Of a DNA stretch of 64,000 nucleotides, positions 11,745 to 23,588 are shown in pieces. Position numbers and translations under genes: made by a program. The stretch is taken from positions 23,830,501 through 23,894,500 of the forward strand of contig JAPMAC010000209.1 of assembly GCA_028671895.1 (NCBI GenBank), read 5' to 3'. The notes below the pieces were generated by a model. It was not told the DNA's origin, searched no databases, and saw nothing but the letters and a program-made list of their open reading frames with translations. Position 1 is the stretch's first letter. Each line of letters opens with the position of its first letter. The stretch is from Oenanthe sinensis (taxonomy: Eukaryota; Streptophyta; Magnoliopsida; Apiales; Apiaceae).

Positions 11745-11935
11745 TTTTAACGAGGAACTATCCCACATTAATGCAGGATTTCAAATTTCGGGTTATGAAC
11801 TGCCCTCACTCATAATCGGGTAAATTCGGACTCAACCACTGACGGCAAACGTGCCAAGCGTCTACCGAAGGAGTAGAACCTTAGTCTGCAGAATAGTTTA
11901 CACTTGCTTTTACCAACTGAGCTAACCTCTAGAGC
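11745..11935 (-). mobile_element. tRNA-derived SINE
   Basis: On the minus strand there is an RNA polymerase III box A, TAGCTCAGTTGG (11913-11924), and about 33 bases later box B, GGTTCTACTCC (11870-11880). The order and spacing match a tRNA gene, but there is no tRNA cloverleaf 3' half; a ~110-bp unrelated body follows, ending in an A/T-rich tail near 11745. That structure is a SINE rather than a tRNA. Exact ends and TSD were not resolved. Confidence 0.7.
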
Positions 11936-12197
11936 TGTATTTTACATTATTTTATTGTAAATAGTTTTATAAAATACAGATGGAATACATTTAATTACAT
12001 GTAATTTATTATTAAAAGAAATAGGAAAAGACACTAATGATCAGAAAAGGAAAAAAACAATCGACCCATTACTCAGAAAATCAGAACATCACAAGCTCAC
12101 TTCCACGACTTAACAAATCACACAACTGGCCTCATTAGACTTATACTAATCTATAGAAAAGCATTATACATTGCTTCGTTTATTCAATTTCATCAAA

Positions 12198-13530
12198 TTA
12201 GAGGACAGTAATTTTAACAGCTGCAGATATGGTTGAGGCGCACAGAGGGCAGGGACCATGAAGACCGGCTTCACGAGGTCCACAAACAATGCAAAAACAA
12301 AGATGCATGCATGGAAGAGCCAAAAAGCTCGATTCCACTTTTCCGCAAGTCTTACACATCTTCTTCTCACCACTAGTACCCTCTCCCGTCTGCACCTTCT
12401 CTATCTCCCCCGTCTCGGCTTCCACTATCATGGCCCCCTTAGCTTTTCTTTGCCTGTTCTTCTCGGAGACATTACTGCCACAGTACGACTCTACCTCCTG
12501 CTCCTCAGGTGGGGCCACCACAGCATCATTTGGCGGCATAGCTCCCTGCATCCTATTAAGCTCGGTCTGGACAAATCCCAAACTGTTACCGAAAGCTCTA
12601 GCCTTGAGTACACTCAATTTAGTAGTGTTCTTCCAAATAAGATTTTCATCATTAAGAGCTTGCACTTTCTGTTGCAGCGCAGCAATAAGTTGCCCCATGC
12701 TCGAAATTTGAGCATCTTTTTCTTGCAATTTCACGAGTAAAGGGGCTCTCACACTCTCGACCAGATTTGTTACTGCCTGATCATGCTTCGCTGCATATTC
12801 CATTCTTACCCTCTTGCTCTGCACCAACAACTTATATCAGTCTATGCCTTAAAGAAACCAAACATAAGCAGTATATGTCTTCATTAATATTTATAAACCA
12901 AGAAATATTAATTATACCATTCTAATAAGAAAAAGAACTAATTAATCGATCAAGATATTTAGTAATCTACATAAATGAAACCTACTTGTTGCATAAGCAT
13001 ACGGTCGGTCTCTAAAAGCGCTTTCATCTCATTCTGAATAGTATTAGGGGCATAAGGTGGTATGGGAAGCTGTGAATCGAAATGGTTCACAGCTCTAGGG
13101 CGTTTCACTCTTCCATCTGGTGCCATGTTAGTCATTTCACCTTTCCCTGAAACCATTGCATTCGTAGTTGGCGGTTGAACCACCATGTTGTTGGAACCCA
13201 ATAACATCTGATTCATGCCCAACCAAGGATTCTCAACTGTCATAGCAAAAGGATTTGCACCAACCATCGGTACAGGATTGTTCAACCTTTGTGCAGCTGC
13301 TTGATCATTAACAGGTTGCCTGCAAAAATAAATTATACACCAGTATTAAAATGAACAAAAAATAAAGATACACATATCAATACATCAGTCTTAAAATATG
13401 CTATTTAATGAATGATAAAATTTAGCAGACACACACTCATGTGTGATGTGTTTGTATACAAGTATATATAGTTTTAGTACCTAATGATTTTCCTAGAAAA
13501 TTGATTTTGTTGCCCAGCTTGAGATGCCAT
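12198..13530 (-). CDS. BOI-related RING E3 ubiquitin ligase (three exons)
   Basis: Exons: 13481-13530 (MASQAGQQNQFSRKIIR..), 12986-13319, 12818-12198; joined length 1005 nt, 334 aa, with consistent phases and GT/AG sites. The N-terminal half is Asn/Met/Pro-rich and low in domains. Exon 3 opens with a predicted coiled coil (KRVRMEYAAKHDQAV.. to about ..NDENLIWK). It ends with a C-terminal RING finger (CKTC .. LPCMHLCFC..CG .. CPLC). A coiled coil followed by a terminal RING is the hallmark of plant BOI/BRG (BOTRYTIS SUSCEPTIBLE1 INTERACTOR) ligases, which ubiquitinate or restrain transcription factors in defence, GA and cell-death control. Length fits the family. It stands alone on minus, flanked by TE debris on both sides. 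Exon 3's acceptor is the TGGTGCAG just before AGCAAG; a slightly longer exon is possible. Confidence 0.88.
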
Positions 13531-16500
13531 TGAATGAGATAAAATGAAGGTATAGTGAGAAAAAATTGGATGTGTTGGTAGATGAAGTGAAGGTTGTGTT
13601 GATATAGTGTTGAAAGATGTGGGGCGTATATACAGGAGACAATGAAGGACCTATATTATATTACTATTTCTTTTTGAGGAATTTGTATGAATATTATATA
13701 CCAATATCTGATATATGCATTCTTTTTGATAAAATCTTTCTACCCCGCACCTAATTCTGAATGTAACTTTATTGCATTAAATGGATGTATTGACGATGAA
13801 GAATATATATGATACGTTTCTATTTCATTTAGTTTTTAAATACTCAATATTAAACTTTATTTCAATGTTAAAGAACATGATCCATGTTGTACATAATCTA
13901 AATAACAATATTAGAGGTTTTTTATTTTAAAAATTAAATATGTTGATATTTGAATCTAGAACTTTTTTACTAATAACTGAAAGTTACATTTTACTCTTTA
14001 AAATTATATATATTGATCTAAAATATATTTCAAAAAAATTGAAAAGTTAATTTAAATTTGAACTCCCATCATATATAATATTTGAATGTATTCTTAATTT
14101 TATGTTAGAAATTAATAAGAATATTTATATAGATTACAAATAAATTATAAATATTTGAAAAATAAAAATAAATAATTATACCACATAGTACCAAATTCAT
14201 AAACTAATACAAATGTAAATCTCGGAAAATAGGCGTGATTTTTAGGGTAGAGTTTTTATAAACTAACAAGCTCGGAAAATACGCGCTGTTTTTAGGTTAG
14301 GGTTAACCAGTGTTTTTTAGGGTAGGGTAAGCAGCGGATACGGGTACACGTGTTTAATGCTAATCTTGTCGTTATATATAATTAATAAATAATGTTAGTA
14401 ATATTCTCCGTATTTAATGAATAATTTTAAATATTATAAAATTACATGCTGTAGCATATGTAAAATACGTAAACGTTAAAATTTCCAGGACTACGTGTTA
14501 TCATTACATAAATGACAAAAGTTATGGATACATTGATATCCATATTTTAATATTATTATTATTTTAATATTAAATCAACTGATCCAAATTTGAATCAACG
14601 AACAATGGTGATGCAAATTTGGATCAATACTATTCACTGATACAAAAATTGGATCATTATTTTGAACCGGACGAGAATTTATGATAATTTGCCTCAAATT
14701 TGAATTATTTCACTGATCCAATTATTTTAGCAATAAAATTTGTTGTGGTTGACCGCTAGTAAATGTGGGATGTATTGTTCATATATTTTATTTTCTCACA
14801 ACTATATATTATGTTTCTTTAATTAGAGAATAATCAACAACTTTTTTCATTGATAAATAATTAGTAATATTATTAACTTTTATAATTCTACAATATAAAT
14901 AACACATATATACAGGACATTATTTAGAGAACTATAGACATAATATTTTATTTTAAATATAAAACTGCAAAAGTTATTTAAAAATGAATTATAACTGAAT
15001 TTCATAATATAAAAATTTGTATCTAGCATAGGAATATTAACAGTATATATACATTTTATAAAATAATTAATACTTAAAAAATAAATGATAAATCTAATTT
15101 TGAATTTGATTGTTCTTGACGATTTGATTTTACTTTAAAATCATTTGAATTATTTTTTTTTAATTAATAGTGACTTTTTATAATTTTTCAAAAAAATTGC
15201 GTAATTTTATTTGATTTCTTAGTATCTAATAAATAATAAAATAAATATATATTTTTTATGTATATATATAATGATTCTCTTTACCCCATATGTGTGTAAT
15301 ATTTAATTATTAAATTTTGATAAATATCTACTCATTGAAACGCTCAACTAGCAAGACCTCTGTGCTCCCATGAGGAGTATTTGGGACAGTCGTCTGCCAC
15401 TCTTGTCGCAATCCACTCTTGTCGCAATCCTTTCTCTTTCTTTCAACTGGTTTATAAATATTTATTTGTATATTAAGTTTGTTTTTATTAATAAATATTT
15501 ATAAAAAATAATTTATAAAACAAATAATATTATTAGAATAATATATATTGTATATGCTACTTGTCATAAATCAACTCTATCATATTTATCATATTTATAT
15601 TATTTAAAAAAGAATAAAGTATATTGTATATGCTACTTGTCATAAATCAACTCTATCATATTTACTTTTGATAGCCTGAATGAACATGATAAACACATAC
15701 AGAAGAGCGAGCTAAAAAAGATGACATTAGAGTACATGTACATGGTTATCACTTTAGCATTCTATATATACATACAACCAATATATATGCTGCATGCAAA
15801 TGAGGTTAATGTGATCATCATCACAAGTCTTTATGCTGATCTTTTGGTAGACTTTTTTTTCGTTTATCCTCTCTCAGAAGGGTACAAATTTGGAGATATA
15901 TACGAGACGAAACACCATGCAAAAATACACGTGAATGTGAATTCATAAAGACTCTCTCATCTTCATAAACTTTGCTTAAATATAGATAGCTTCCAAACGG
16001 TCTGCCCAAGATTTCAAAGTTCCACATGCAATTTTGATTTCCCAAACACAAAATGATAAGGGAACTACCTCATGTGTGCATATTGCCAAACTTTATAGAC
16101 GATTTAATGAGTAACATTTTTGGTATGAGTAATTTATACAAAACCACGTGGATTCCACTATCTTAAAATGTTACTACTTTTTATTATCTCATAATTTACT
16201 TCTCTTTTGTTAAAAAGATATTACTGTTATTAGTTATATTTTATTTTTCTCCTTTCTAATATTCTTTTTTTGGATATTTTTTTATTAATTTATATATTCA
16301 TATCTTTTCTATAAAACTTATATTTTCACTATTTTCTTTTTATATAGTTTGTTTGCTAAATAATATTTTTAATTTAATTGTACTCCAAAATTATTAATAC
16401 ATTTTATCATATGTATCTTACCTTAAAGATAAATTTTTAATATTATATTTTTATATATACGCAAAATAATATAATATAATATATATGTTACATAGATGTT

Positions 16501-16829
16501 ATTTTATATACAATTCTAATAGTTAAAAGAAAGATTATAATACATGTTTATGAAATTTTTTTAGATACCAATATAAAATATATATTAGATTATATTGTTT
16601 TGTGTATATATAAAAGACATATGTCTAGGTGTATTTGTAATAATTAGATGACAATTCAACTCAATAAGAAAGTGAAGTAAATAATAAATATTGAAACATG
16701 GATCAAGACGAAGAATGTCAAGTAGACATGAAGAATCAGAATATGTGAAGAAGTCTGTCAAGATTGCTACTCAACACTGGAAGAAATTCATTTATATGTT
16801 CAAGCGTCGGTGTAAAATAAAAGAGTAGT
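13531..16829. other. AT-rich intergenic region between BOI gene and copia A3
   Basis: Includes the upstream region of the BOI gene. Noted repeats: direct repeats around 14220-14340 (CTCGGAAAATA.GCG.. with TTTTTAGGGTAG), and a doubled CCACTCTTGTCGCAATCC at about 15398-15430. Small frames at 15721-16051 look like chance translation. No gene supported. Confidence 0.5.
15544..15665. repeat. Tandem duplication, period 76 bp
   Basis: TATATTGTATATGCTACTTG begins at 15544 and again at 15620, followed in both by the same CATAAATCAACTCTATCATA word. Confidence 0.85.
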
Positions 16830-17369
16830 TGTTTGCCCAGATGTATAATCTATTACAGAAGGGGGTTGAATGTAATAGTACCAATTAATCGATCAAGAAC
16901 ACAAGTATGTAAATGTACAAAACACTGTTTTGTATTAATAATAAGGAATGGAATACAAAAATCTCTCAAGAAATTCTTTGTTCTTAAGAGCTGCTAGGCT
17001 ATGAAAGATATGACTTGTAAAAGATACAATTAAGTTAACCTATGTATGTGTTTATATAGACACAGTTACAATTCAATTTAAAATTAGATTAAGAAAAGAA
17101 CAGCTTTAAATAAGGAAATAGACTTGCATTAGGATTCATTCTCACTATCCTAATCAAACTCTGATTTAATTGCTTCCTTCACAAACTCTGATTTGTAAAC
17201 TCTGTCGATTAAATATTCTCTGATTGGAATATTCTCTGTTAGAGTAAACTCTAATTGAGTATTCTCTGATAGAGTAAATTCTGACCGACAGCTCCTTCAT
17301 TCTCTGATGACGTCAGCATAAACTCTGATTGGTATTCTCTGACAATCATCAGTGTTTGCATTCCTAATA
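16830..17369 (-). repeat. 3' LTR of copia A3
   Basis: 540 bp; on minus it begins TATTAGGAATGC (TG decayed to TA) and ends CTGGGCAAACA. TATA box CTATATAAAC at 17050-17059; TGACGTCA at 17308-17315; dense ACTCTGAT / TCTCTGAT words. A polypurine tract (TAAATTGGGGGAGAT on minus) adjoins at 17370-17384, so this is the 3' LTR of a minus-strand element. Confidence 0.87.
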
Positions 17370-17384
17370 ATCTCCCCCAATTTA
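17370..17384 (-). other. Polypurine tract of copia A3
   Basis: Reads TAAATTGGGGGAGAT on the minus strand, directly before the LTR; same as in copies A2 and B. Confidence 0.8.
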
Positions 17385-17468
17385 TGCTTTATGAATTAAA
17401 ACATAAATTCCACTTATGATGTCAGAAATATAAGACAAATGCATCAGAGTTTGTTTTTCTTTTAAAAC

Positions 17469-19311
17469 TCAGATTCTTCTGTACGAGAAGTCATCTTTCA
17501 GAAACTGATCCAGAAGTTTTTCTTCAGCATTCTTCAATAAGTCAACAAGTTTCTCCTTCAAATCTTTCATTTGTTCAGAAGAATCATCAATCTGACATAT
17601 AGCAGCCCTTAGGGCATAAATTGATGATCAGTTCATTCTTTCATCCAAGGTAATACAACAGGCCTTCAAACCATCTGGATTTAAAATTAGTGCAGGAATC
17701 CCTAACATCATCTTGACCTTTGCATCTCCTTTTCTCATAGCTCTCACTATTCCATCTTCAGGTAAGTATTCAGGCTTATACTCTTCAGAGTTTATCATCA
17801 TCAACCTTTCATTCTTTTACCTTTCAGCTATTACTCCTTCAAGAGTTTTTACCTACCTTGAAATTGCTTCATTTTCATCATTAAGTAGATAAAGAACATG
17901 TTCAAGTTCTTTAGATGCTTTCTCAATTAAATCTTCTTCAGCAATCTTTAAAACTCTCTCATCTTCTAAGAAATATAGAAGTTTCTCCTTGGTTTAAGCT
18001 CCATCAAAAATGTGTTTCACTATGTTGACATATATCAATTTGTCCAGATGTTTTTGTGATAACTCTTCCTCTGGATTATCTTTTAATGAAAAAGGATCTC
18101 TGAAGATATTTGTTTCACCCCTATAGACCTTGGCATGTGAATCACCAATATCACCTTTGTATTTTCCAAGTCTGGCATTGAGAGTCAGAGTTTGAGTCTT
18201 GGTCCACAGAATGTCATATCTTTTCTATCTTATCAGAGATTGTTGTTGCTCTTCTTCTTCATCATCAAAGCTAGATCCACTTGGAAGAAAAGTTTTTCCA
18301 AACATAGTGAGAGGGGTTTTTGATTTTGCCGGGGCTTTCTTCTGAATTGTAGTGTATCTTGTTTAGATTGTAGGAGTTGGTTTTGATTGAATGATTGGCT
18401 TTTGAATTTGAACAGGCTTTGTTTGAACTTCAACAGATTTTTCTTGAGAAGTTTTCTTCTTTTGAACTGGAACCTTTCTTGTTCTTACATTTCTTTTCTT
18501 CTGGACTTGAGCATTGTCAGTACCAGATTTCTTTAATTATGCTTCTACAGCAACTGGATCTAATCCTGGATTTTCTTCTTCAAACAACTTTCTTGCCAAT
18601 TCTGCATCCTTCAGATTTTGTTCTTTAATCTTTTCAGGCTTTTCTTCCTCTACAAGCCTTTTTGCTAGTTCCATATCAACTTTCATCAGAGTTTGCTTTT
18701 TCTCAGATATTATCTTCTTGTCAGAGTTTGTTGTCATCAGAGTTTGAGAGGTTGACAGAGTTTGATCAATCAAAGTTTGCTGCTTCAGAGTTTGCTTCCC
18801 ATCCTTATGACTCCTTTGATCTTCATCATCAGGTTTGTCAGATTTTTGTACAACATCCTCCTTGTATTTGTCTGAAACTTCTCCCCCTTTCTGACATCAT
18901 TCCCTTGTTTAACAGTAAGAATTTTAACAATTTTATGTAGCATTCTCTGCATAGACTGACAGAATTAGAAAGATTATCCACTTTAGATTCCAATGCATCC
19001 TGTTTAGCTGAAACATTTTTGAGTTTTAACTCCAGAAAATGTTGATATGATGTAACAACAGTTTGAACAGATGCAGAGGTTTTGCTGATAGATTCCTTGA
19101 GTTCACCAATTTCATTATGAAGTCCCTTGGACAACACAGTTGTAGCCTTCAAAATTGACTTCATCTCTTCAGAGTGTATTTCCTTATCAGCTTTATCAAT
19201 TAGGTCATGAACATGTGGCCATGAGACTTCTTCATTGGTGTATTTCCATGACATGTCCCAGACTTTTTGTCTGTGAGAGTTCAGCAATTCTTCCTGAGAT
19301 AATTCTGCCTT
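17469..19311 (-). pseudogene. Copia accessory ORF, 3' part (copy A3)
   Basis: Minus-strand coding remnant ending at TGA (17469-17471). The longest clean piece is 18838-19314, a Lys/Glu/Ser-rich helical segment with coiled-coil character (..LDNLSNSV-like heptads near the end). The C-terminal part (about 17470-17860) matches copy A2, including a DERMN box and a final SYRRI. Several stops and frameshifts. It is interrupted at 19311 by a CACTA element and resumes at 26321. No known enzymatic motif. Confidence 0.75.
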
Positions 19312-19499
19312 CACTACGCCATAAACGGCCTAATGCAATACTTTTAGAATGCAACACTCATTTTCCGTTACATTAGCCTACTTTTTTTGAGCAACTGCAA
19401 TACTACAAACAAAGCGTTGCATTATATTAGAAAGTTGTGTTGCAGTTCAATTGTAGTGTTGCACCTTGCAACACTAGGGGAAAAAGCGTTGCATTTGGT

Positions 19500-20300
19500 G
19501 AGCAATTAGGACAAAAAATGATGATGTGGCATGTGGGACCCACGTGTGGGACCCACATTTGCTGACGTGGCAGGTGGACCCACCTGTGCTGACGTGTCAT
19601 GTGTGGGGCCCACGTGTAGGACCCACATTTTGCTGACGTGACACTGCTGATGTGGCACTAAAACGTTGCATTTGGTCCTTCAGTGTTGCATTTGCGCTTG
19701 GTGTTGCATTTGAGTTTTTGAGGGACCCACATTTTGCTGACGGGGCAATGATGACGTCAGCATGTGGGACCCACTTCTGCTGATGTGTTATGTGTGGGAC
19801 CCACGTGTGGGGCCCACATTTGGGACCCACATTTGGGGCCCACATTTTGCTGACGTGGCAAGAAAGCGTTGCATTTGGTCCTTCAGTGTTGCATTTGCAC
19901 TTGGTGTTGCATTTGAGTTTTTGAGGGACCCACATTTTGCTGACGGGGCAGTGATGACGTCAGCATGTGGGACCCACTTCTGCTGACGTGTTATGTGTGG
20001 GACCCACGTGTGGGGCCCACATTTGGGGCCCACATTTTGCTGACGTGGCAAGAAAGCGTTGCATTTGGTCCTTCAGTGTTGCATTTGCACTTGGTGTTGC
20101 ATTTGAGTTTTTGAGGGACCCACATTTTACTGACGGGGCAGTGATGACGTCAGCATGTAGGACCCACTTCTTCTGACGTGTTATGTGTGGGACCCACGTG
20201 TGGGGACCACATTTGGGGCCCACATTTTGCTGACGTGGCAAGAAAGCGTTGCATTTGGTCCTTCAGTGTTGCATTTGCACTTGGTGTTGCATTTGAGTTA
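19500..20300. repeat. GC-rich tandem repeats of CACTA1 5' subterminal region (period ~190-203 bp)
   Basis: A ~190-200-bp unit starting at AGGGACCCACATTTT begins near 19721, 19924 and 20114, with a partial unit before. Each unit contains GTGGGACCCAC inverted repeats, TGACGTGGCA, TGACGTCA, CACGTG and a GTTGCATTTGG word. On the minus strand the repeats give chance ~90-aa frames, which are not called. The unit contrasts with the AT-rich surroundings. Confidence 0.9.
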
Positions 20301-20302
20301 TT

Positions 20303-21947
20303 AGTACAAGTCAAATTAATAGTTGACTACAAAATGTACCATCTAAAATAATTTTTTATTTTTTATAATTGTGGGAATATCACTATATTAGATATATATT
20401 AACATCCGTACGGTTGAATCGTCGATAAGTATTTCTAAAAAAATAGAGACAACAATCTAGGATAAAGTACTAGTTAGCAGTACAAGTCAAATCAATAGTT
20501 GACTATAAATTTTACAATCTAAAATAATTTTTTATTTTTTAAAATTTTGGAAATATCACTATATTAGATATATATTAACATCCGTACGGTTGGATTATCG
20601 ATAAGTATTTCTAAAAATATAGAGACAACAATTTGGGATAAAGTACTAGTTAGTAGTACAAGTCAAATCAATAGTTGACTACAAAATGTACTATCTAAAT
20701 TAATTTTTTATTTTTTAAAATTTTGAGAATATCACTATATTAGATATATATTAACATCCGTACGGTTGGATCGTTGATAAGTATTTCTAAAAAAATAGAG
20801 ACAACAATCTGGGATAAAGTACTAGTTAGTAGTACAAGTCAAATTAATAGTTGACTACAAAATGTACCATCTAAAATAATTTTTTATTTTTTAAAATTTT
20901 GGGAATATCACTATATTAGATATATATTAACATCCGTACGGTTGGATCGTCGATAAGTATTTCTAAAAAAATAGAGACAACAATCTGGGATAAAGTACTA
21001 GTTTACTTACAAGTCAAATTAATAGTTGACTACAAAATGTACCATCTAAAATAATTTTTTATTTTTTAAAATTTTGGGAATATCACTATATTAGATATAT
21101 ATTAACATCCGTACGGTTGGATCGTCGATAAGTATTTCTAAAAAAATAGAGACAACAATCTGGGATAAAGTACTAGTTAGTAGTACAAGTCAAATTAATA
21201 GTTGACTACAAAATGTACCATCTAAAATAATTTTTTATTTTTAAAAAATTTGGGAATATCACTATATTAGATATATATTAACATCCGTACGGTTGAATCG
21301 TCGATAAGTATTTCTAAAAAAATAGAGACAACAATCTGGGATAAAGTACTAGTTAGTAGTACAAGTCAAATCAATAGTTGACTATAAATTTTACAATTTA
21401 AAATAATTTTTTATTTTTTAAAATTTTGGAAATATCACTATATTAGATATATATTAACATCCGTACGGTTGGATCGTCGATAAGTATTTCTAAAAATATA
21501 GAGACAACAATCTGGGATAAAGTACTAGTTGGTAGTACAAGTCAAATCAATAGTTGACTACAAAATGTACTATCTAAATTAATTTTTTATTTTTTAAAAT
21601 TTTGGGAATATCACTATATTAGATATATATTAACATCCGTACGGTTGGATCGTCGAAAAGTATTTCTAAAAAATAGAGACAACAATATGGGATGAAGTAC
21701 TAGTTAGTAGTACAAGTCAAATTAATACTTGACTACAAAATGTACCATCTAAAATAATTTTTTATTTTTTAAAATTTTGGGAATATCACTATATTAGATA
21801 TATATTAACATCTGTACGGTTGGATCGTCGATAAGTATTTCTAAAAAAATAGAGACAACAATCTGGGATAAAGTACTAGTTAGTAGTACAAGTCAAATCA
21901 ATAGTTGACTATAAATTTTACAATCTAAAATAATTTTTTATTTTTTA
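20303..21947. repeat. 176-bp tandem satellite inside CACTA1 (about 9.4 copies)
   Basis: Unit starts TACAAGTCAAATTAATAGTT and includes TTAACATCCGTACGGTTGG. CCGTACGG recurs near 20406, 20582, 20758, 20934, 21109, 21284, 21461 and 21637 (mutated near 21812), a period of 175-177 bp. Copies are nearly identical, differing by single bases, so amplification is recent. Confidence 0.95.
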
Positions 21948-22004
21948 TTAATACTACCACCTATATATATTTAGTATTTACTTATTAATACTACCACGTA
22001 TATA

Positions 22005-22210
22005 TATTTCAACGATCCAACCATACAGATGTTAATACATACATATTTTAGTAGTGGGTAAAAACAATTAAAAAATAAAAAATTTATCTTGTACGACTTT
22101 TTAATATAATTCTAGTAAAAATACTACTCCCTAATACGAGACTCATTTCTGATTGACAAAATATTTTTTTTAATAATTTTTTATGGCCCAACAATATAGA
22201 TGTTAATACC
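22005..22210 (-). repeat. Two degenerate inverted copies of the CCGTACGG motif region
   Basis: ACGATCCAACCATACAGATG (22012 on) and CCCAACAATATAGATGTTAA (22186 on) are reverse-orientation relatives of the satellite motif, just past the array. Confidence 0.6.
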
Positions 22211-22594
22211 TATTTAATTTAGTGATGTGCATAAATCATTAAAAAAATAAAAAATTTATCTTCAATGACTTTTAACAAGAATATAGTAAAATATTATTTT
22301 TTAATAAAATAAAAAATTACAAAATAATAAACATAAATAAGGAAAAAATACATTTCCCTCTTTCATTACTTACCCAAATTTCAATTCCCTCTTCAATGAA
22401 ATTTCAGTTCCCCCTTAAACAAAATTTCAGAACTCTACATCCCGCTCTCCTCTTCTTCTCAGCCGCCTAAATTGAAATATACAAAGACACATACCATAAC
22501 TCCATCTATGTATCCCCTAATCTTATTGGCTCTCTCCCTCTCTCTCTCTCTGGGTCTCTCTCGAGATATATACATACATTATATATTTTTATTT

Positions 22595-23447
22595 ATGGAT
22601 TCAACTGAAGAAATGAGATCGACATTTGAGTCGTTTAAATCGAAGTAGATCTTAAACTCCACCTCCAAAACGGCGTCGCTAGATGAACCCGCTAAAGCTC
22701 CGATTGAGAGTCCATGGAGCTCCAAAACGCCGGAGAAATCTGTTAACAGCTCCGAAATCGAGGTGCTGATCTGTCACTAAAAGAAATCCGACAATGTGCT
22801 AAAAAGCTCCAAACCCGAGATCCAAAAACCCGACCCGACCCGGTTAAATCTCTATATGAACAGATCTTTCCGGAGCCTGCTCAATCTCCTGCTCCGAAAC
22901 CGAAAAGATCCGTGAAGCTACCCGAATAGTAAGGCCCCTTAATTATATATATATATATATGTATGTATATAATTATTTATATGATGTGTTTTTTAACTGT
23001 GTGTTGGTGAAATGAGATGTATGAGATTCGTGATTTAGTGTTTCGGGTGATATAAACTCGTAATTAGGGGTAAAATGAAGCTTTGTTGAATTAGGGTATA
23101 TGATTTTTTTTTATTTTTGTTTTTAATTTATTGATATGTGATGGAAAGTTGTGAATTGTTTGCAGGTATGAGATATTGGATAAGTTATTTAGTAGTTTGG
23201 ATAGTTTGATTCGGTTACTTCGTATTAAGGGCACTGTGTCAACATTCACCAACATTTACCCCAAAATGGAGTGCTTAACCGATAGGTATTCTGATTGTAA
23301 TTCGTGTTAATTTAGTGTTTTGTTACAGGGTTATGGTAATGGTGTTTGTTATTGGTTTGTTGTAGGCGATTTATTCATGGTCATTTAGCGCAGTTGAAGT
23401 TTATCTTCTCTCTGTTCCATCAGATAAAGGATGGAAAGTTGTGAATT
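22595..23447 (+). pseudogene. CDT1: Captured CDT1 (DNA replication licensing factor) fragment
   Basis: Host-gene fragment with introns kept. Exon 1 (22595-22928): ATG, then an N-terminus with SSKTPEKS and, after a frameshift, LSLKEIRQCAKKLQ. Exon 2 (23166-23285): YEILDKLFSSLDSLIRLLRI, then TVSTFTNIYPKMECLTD. Exon 3 from 23366: RFIHGHLAQLKFIF, then loses similarity. These match the conserved N-terminal geminin/MCM-loading region of plant CDT1, which loads MCM2-7 at origins. Exon 1 has an early TAG and a stop at its last codon (LPE then TAG at the junction), so it is not a working CDT1. CT-rich leader upstream (22480-22560) looks like a captured 5' UTR. Splice sites GT/AG are still good. Confidence 0.85.
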
Positions 23448-23588
23448 ATGTTATAGGTAGTTAAAGTAGTTCACTACTTCCAAATTAAATAGTGTACCAC
23501 TGTACCTCCAAAAACTGTCTTTAATTTATAGTATCATTTGAATGCTTCTTTATTTTAGCACCCGGATCATGTAATGTGCTCTGTGCAG

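Noticed and set aside
11870..11935. tRNA gene
   Set aside because: Box A and B are present but no acceptor stem or cloverleaf 3' half; SINE fits better.
12258..12740. Plus-strand frames of 160 and 140 aa
   Set aside because: They lie exactly opposite exon 3 of the BOI-like gene and have no domain character; shadows of the coding strand.
19597..20241. Minus- and plus-strand frames of 69-112 aa rich in CGPH / GPT words
   Set aside because: Translations of the GC-rich tandem repeat in CACTA1; they repeat with the DNA unit and have no independent support.
20303..21947. CRISPR-like array
   Set aside because: Regular repeats of 176 bp with no spacers in a plant transposon; it is a tandem satellite.
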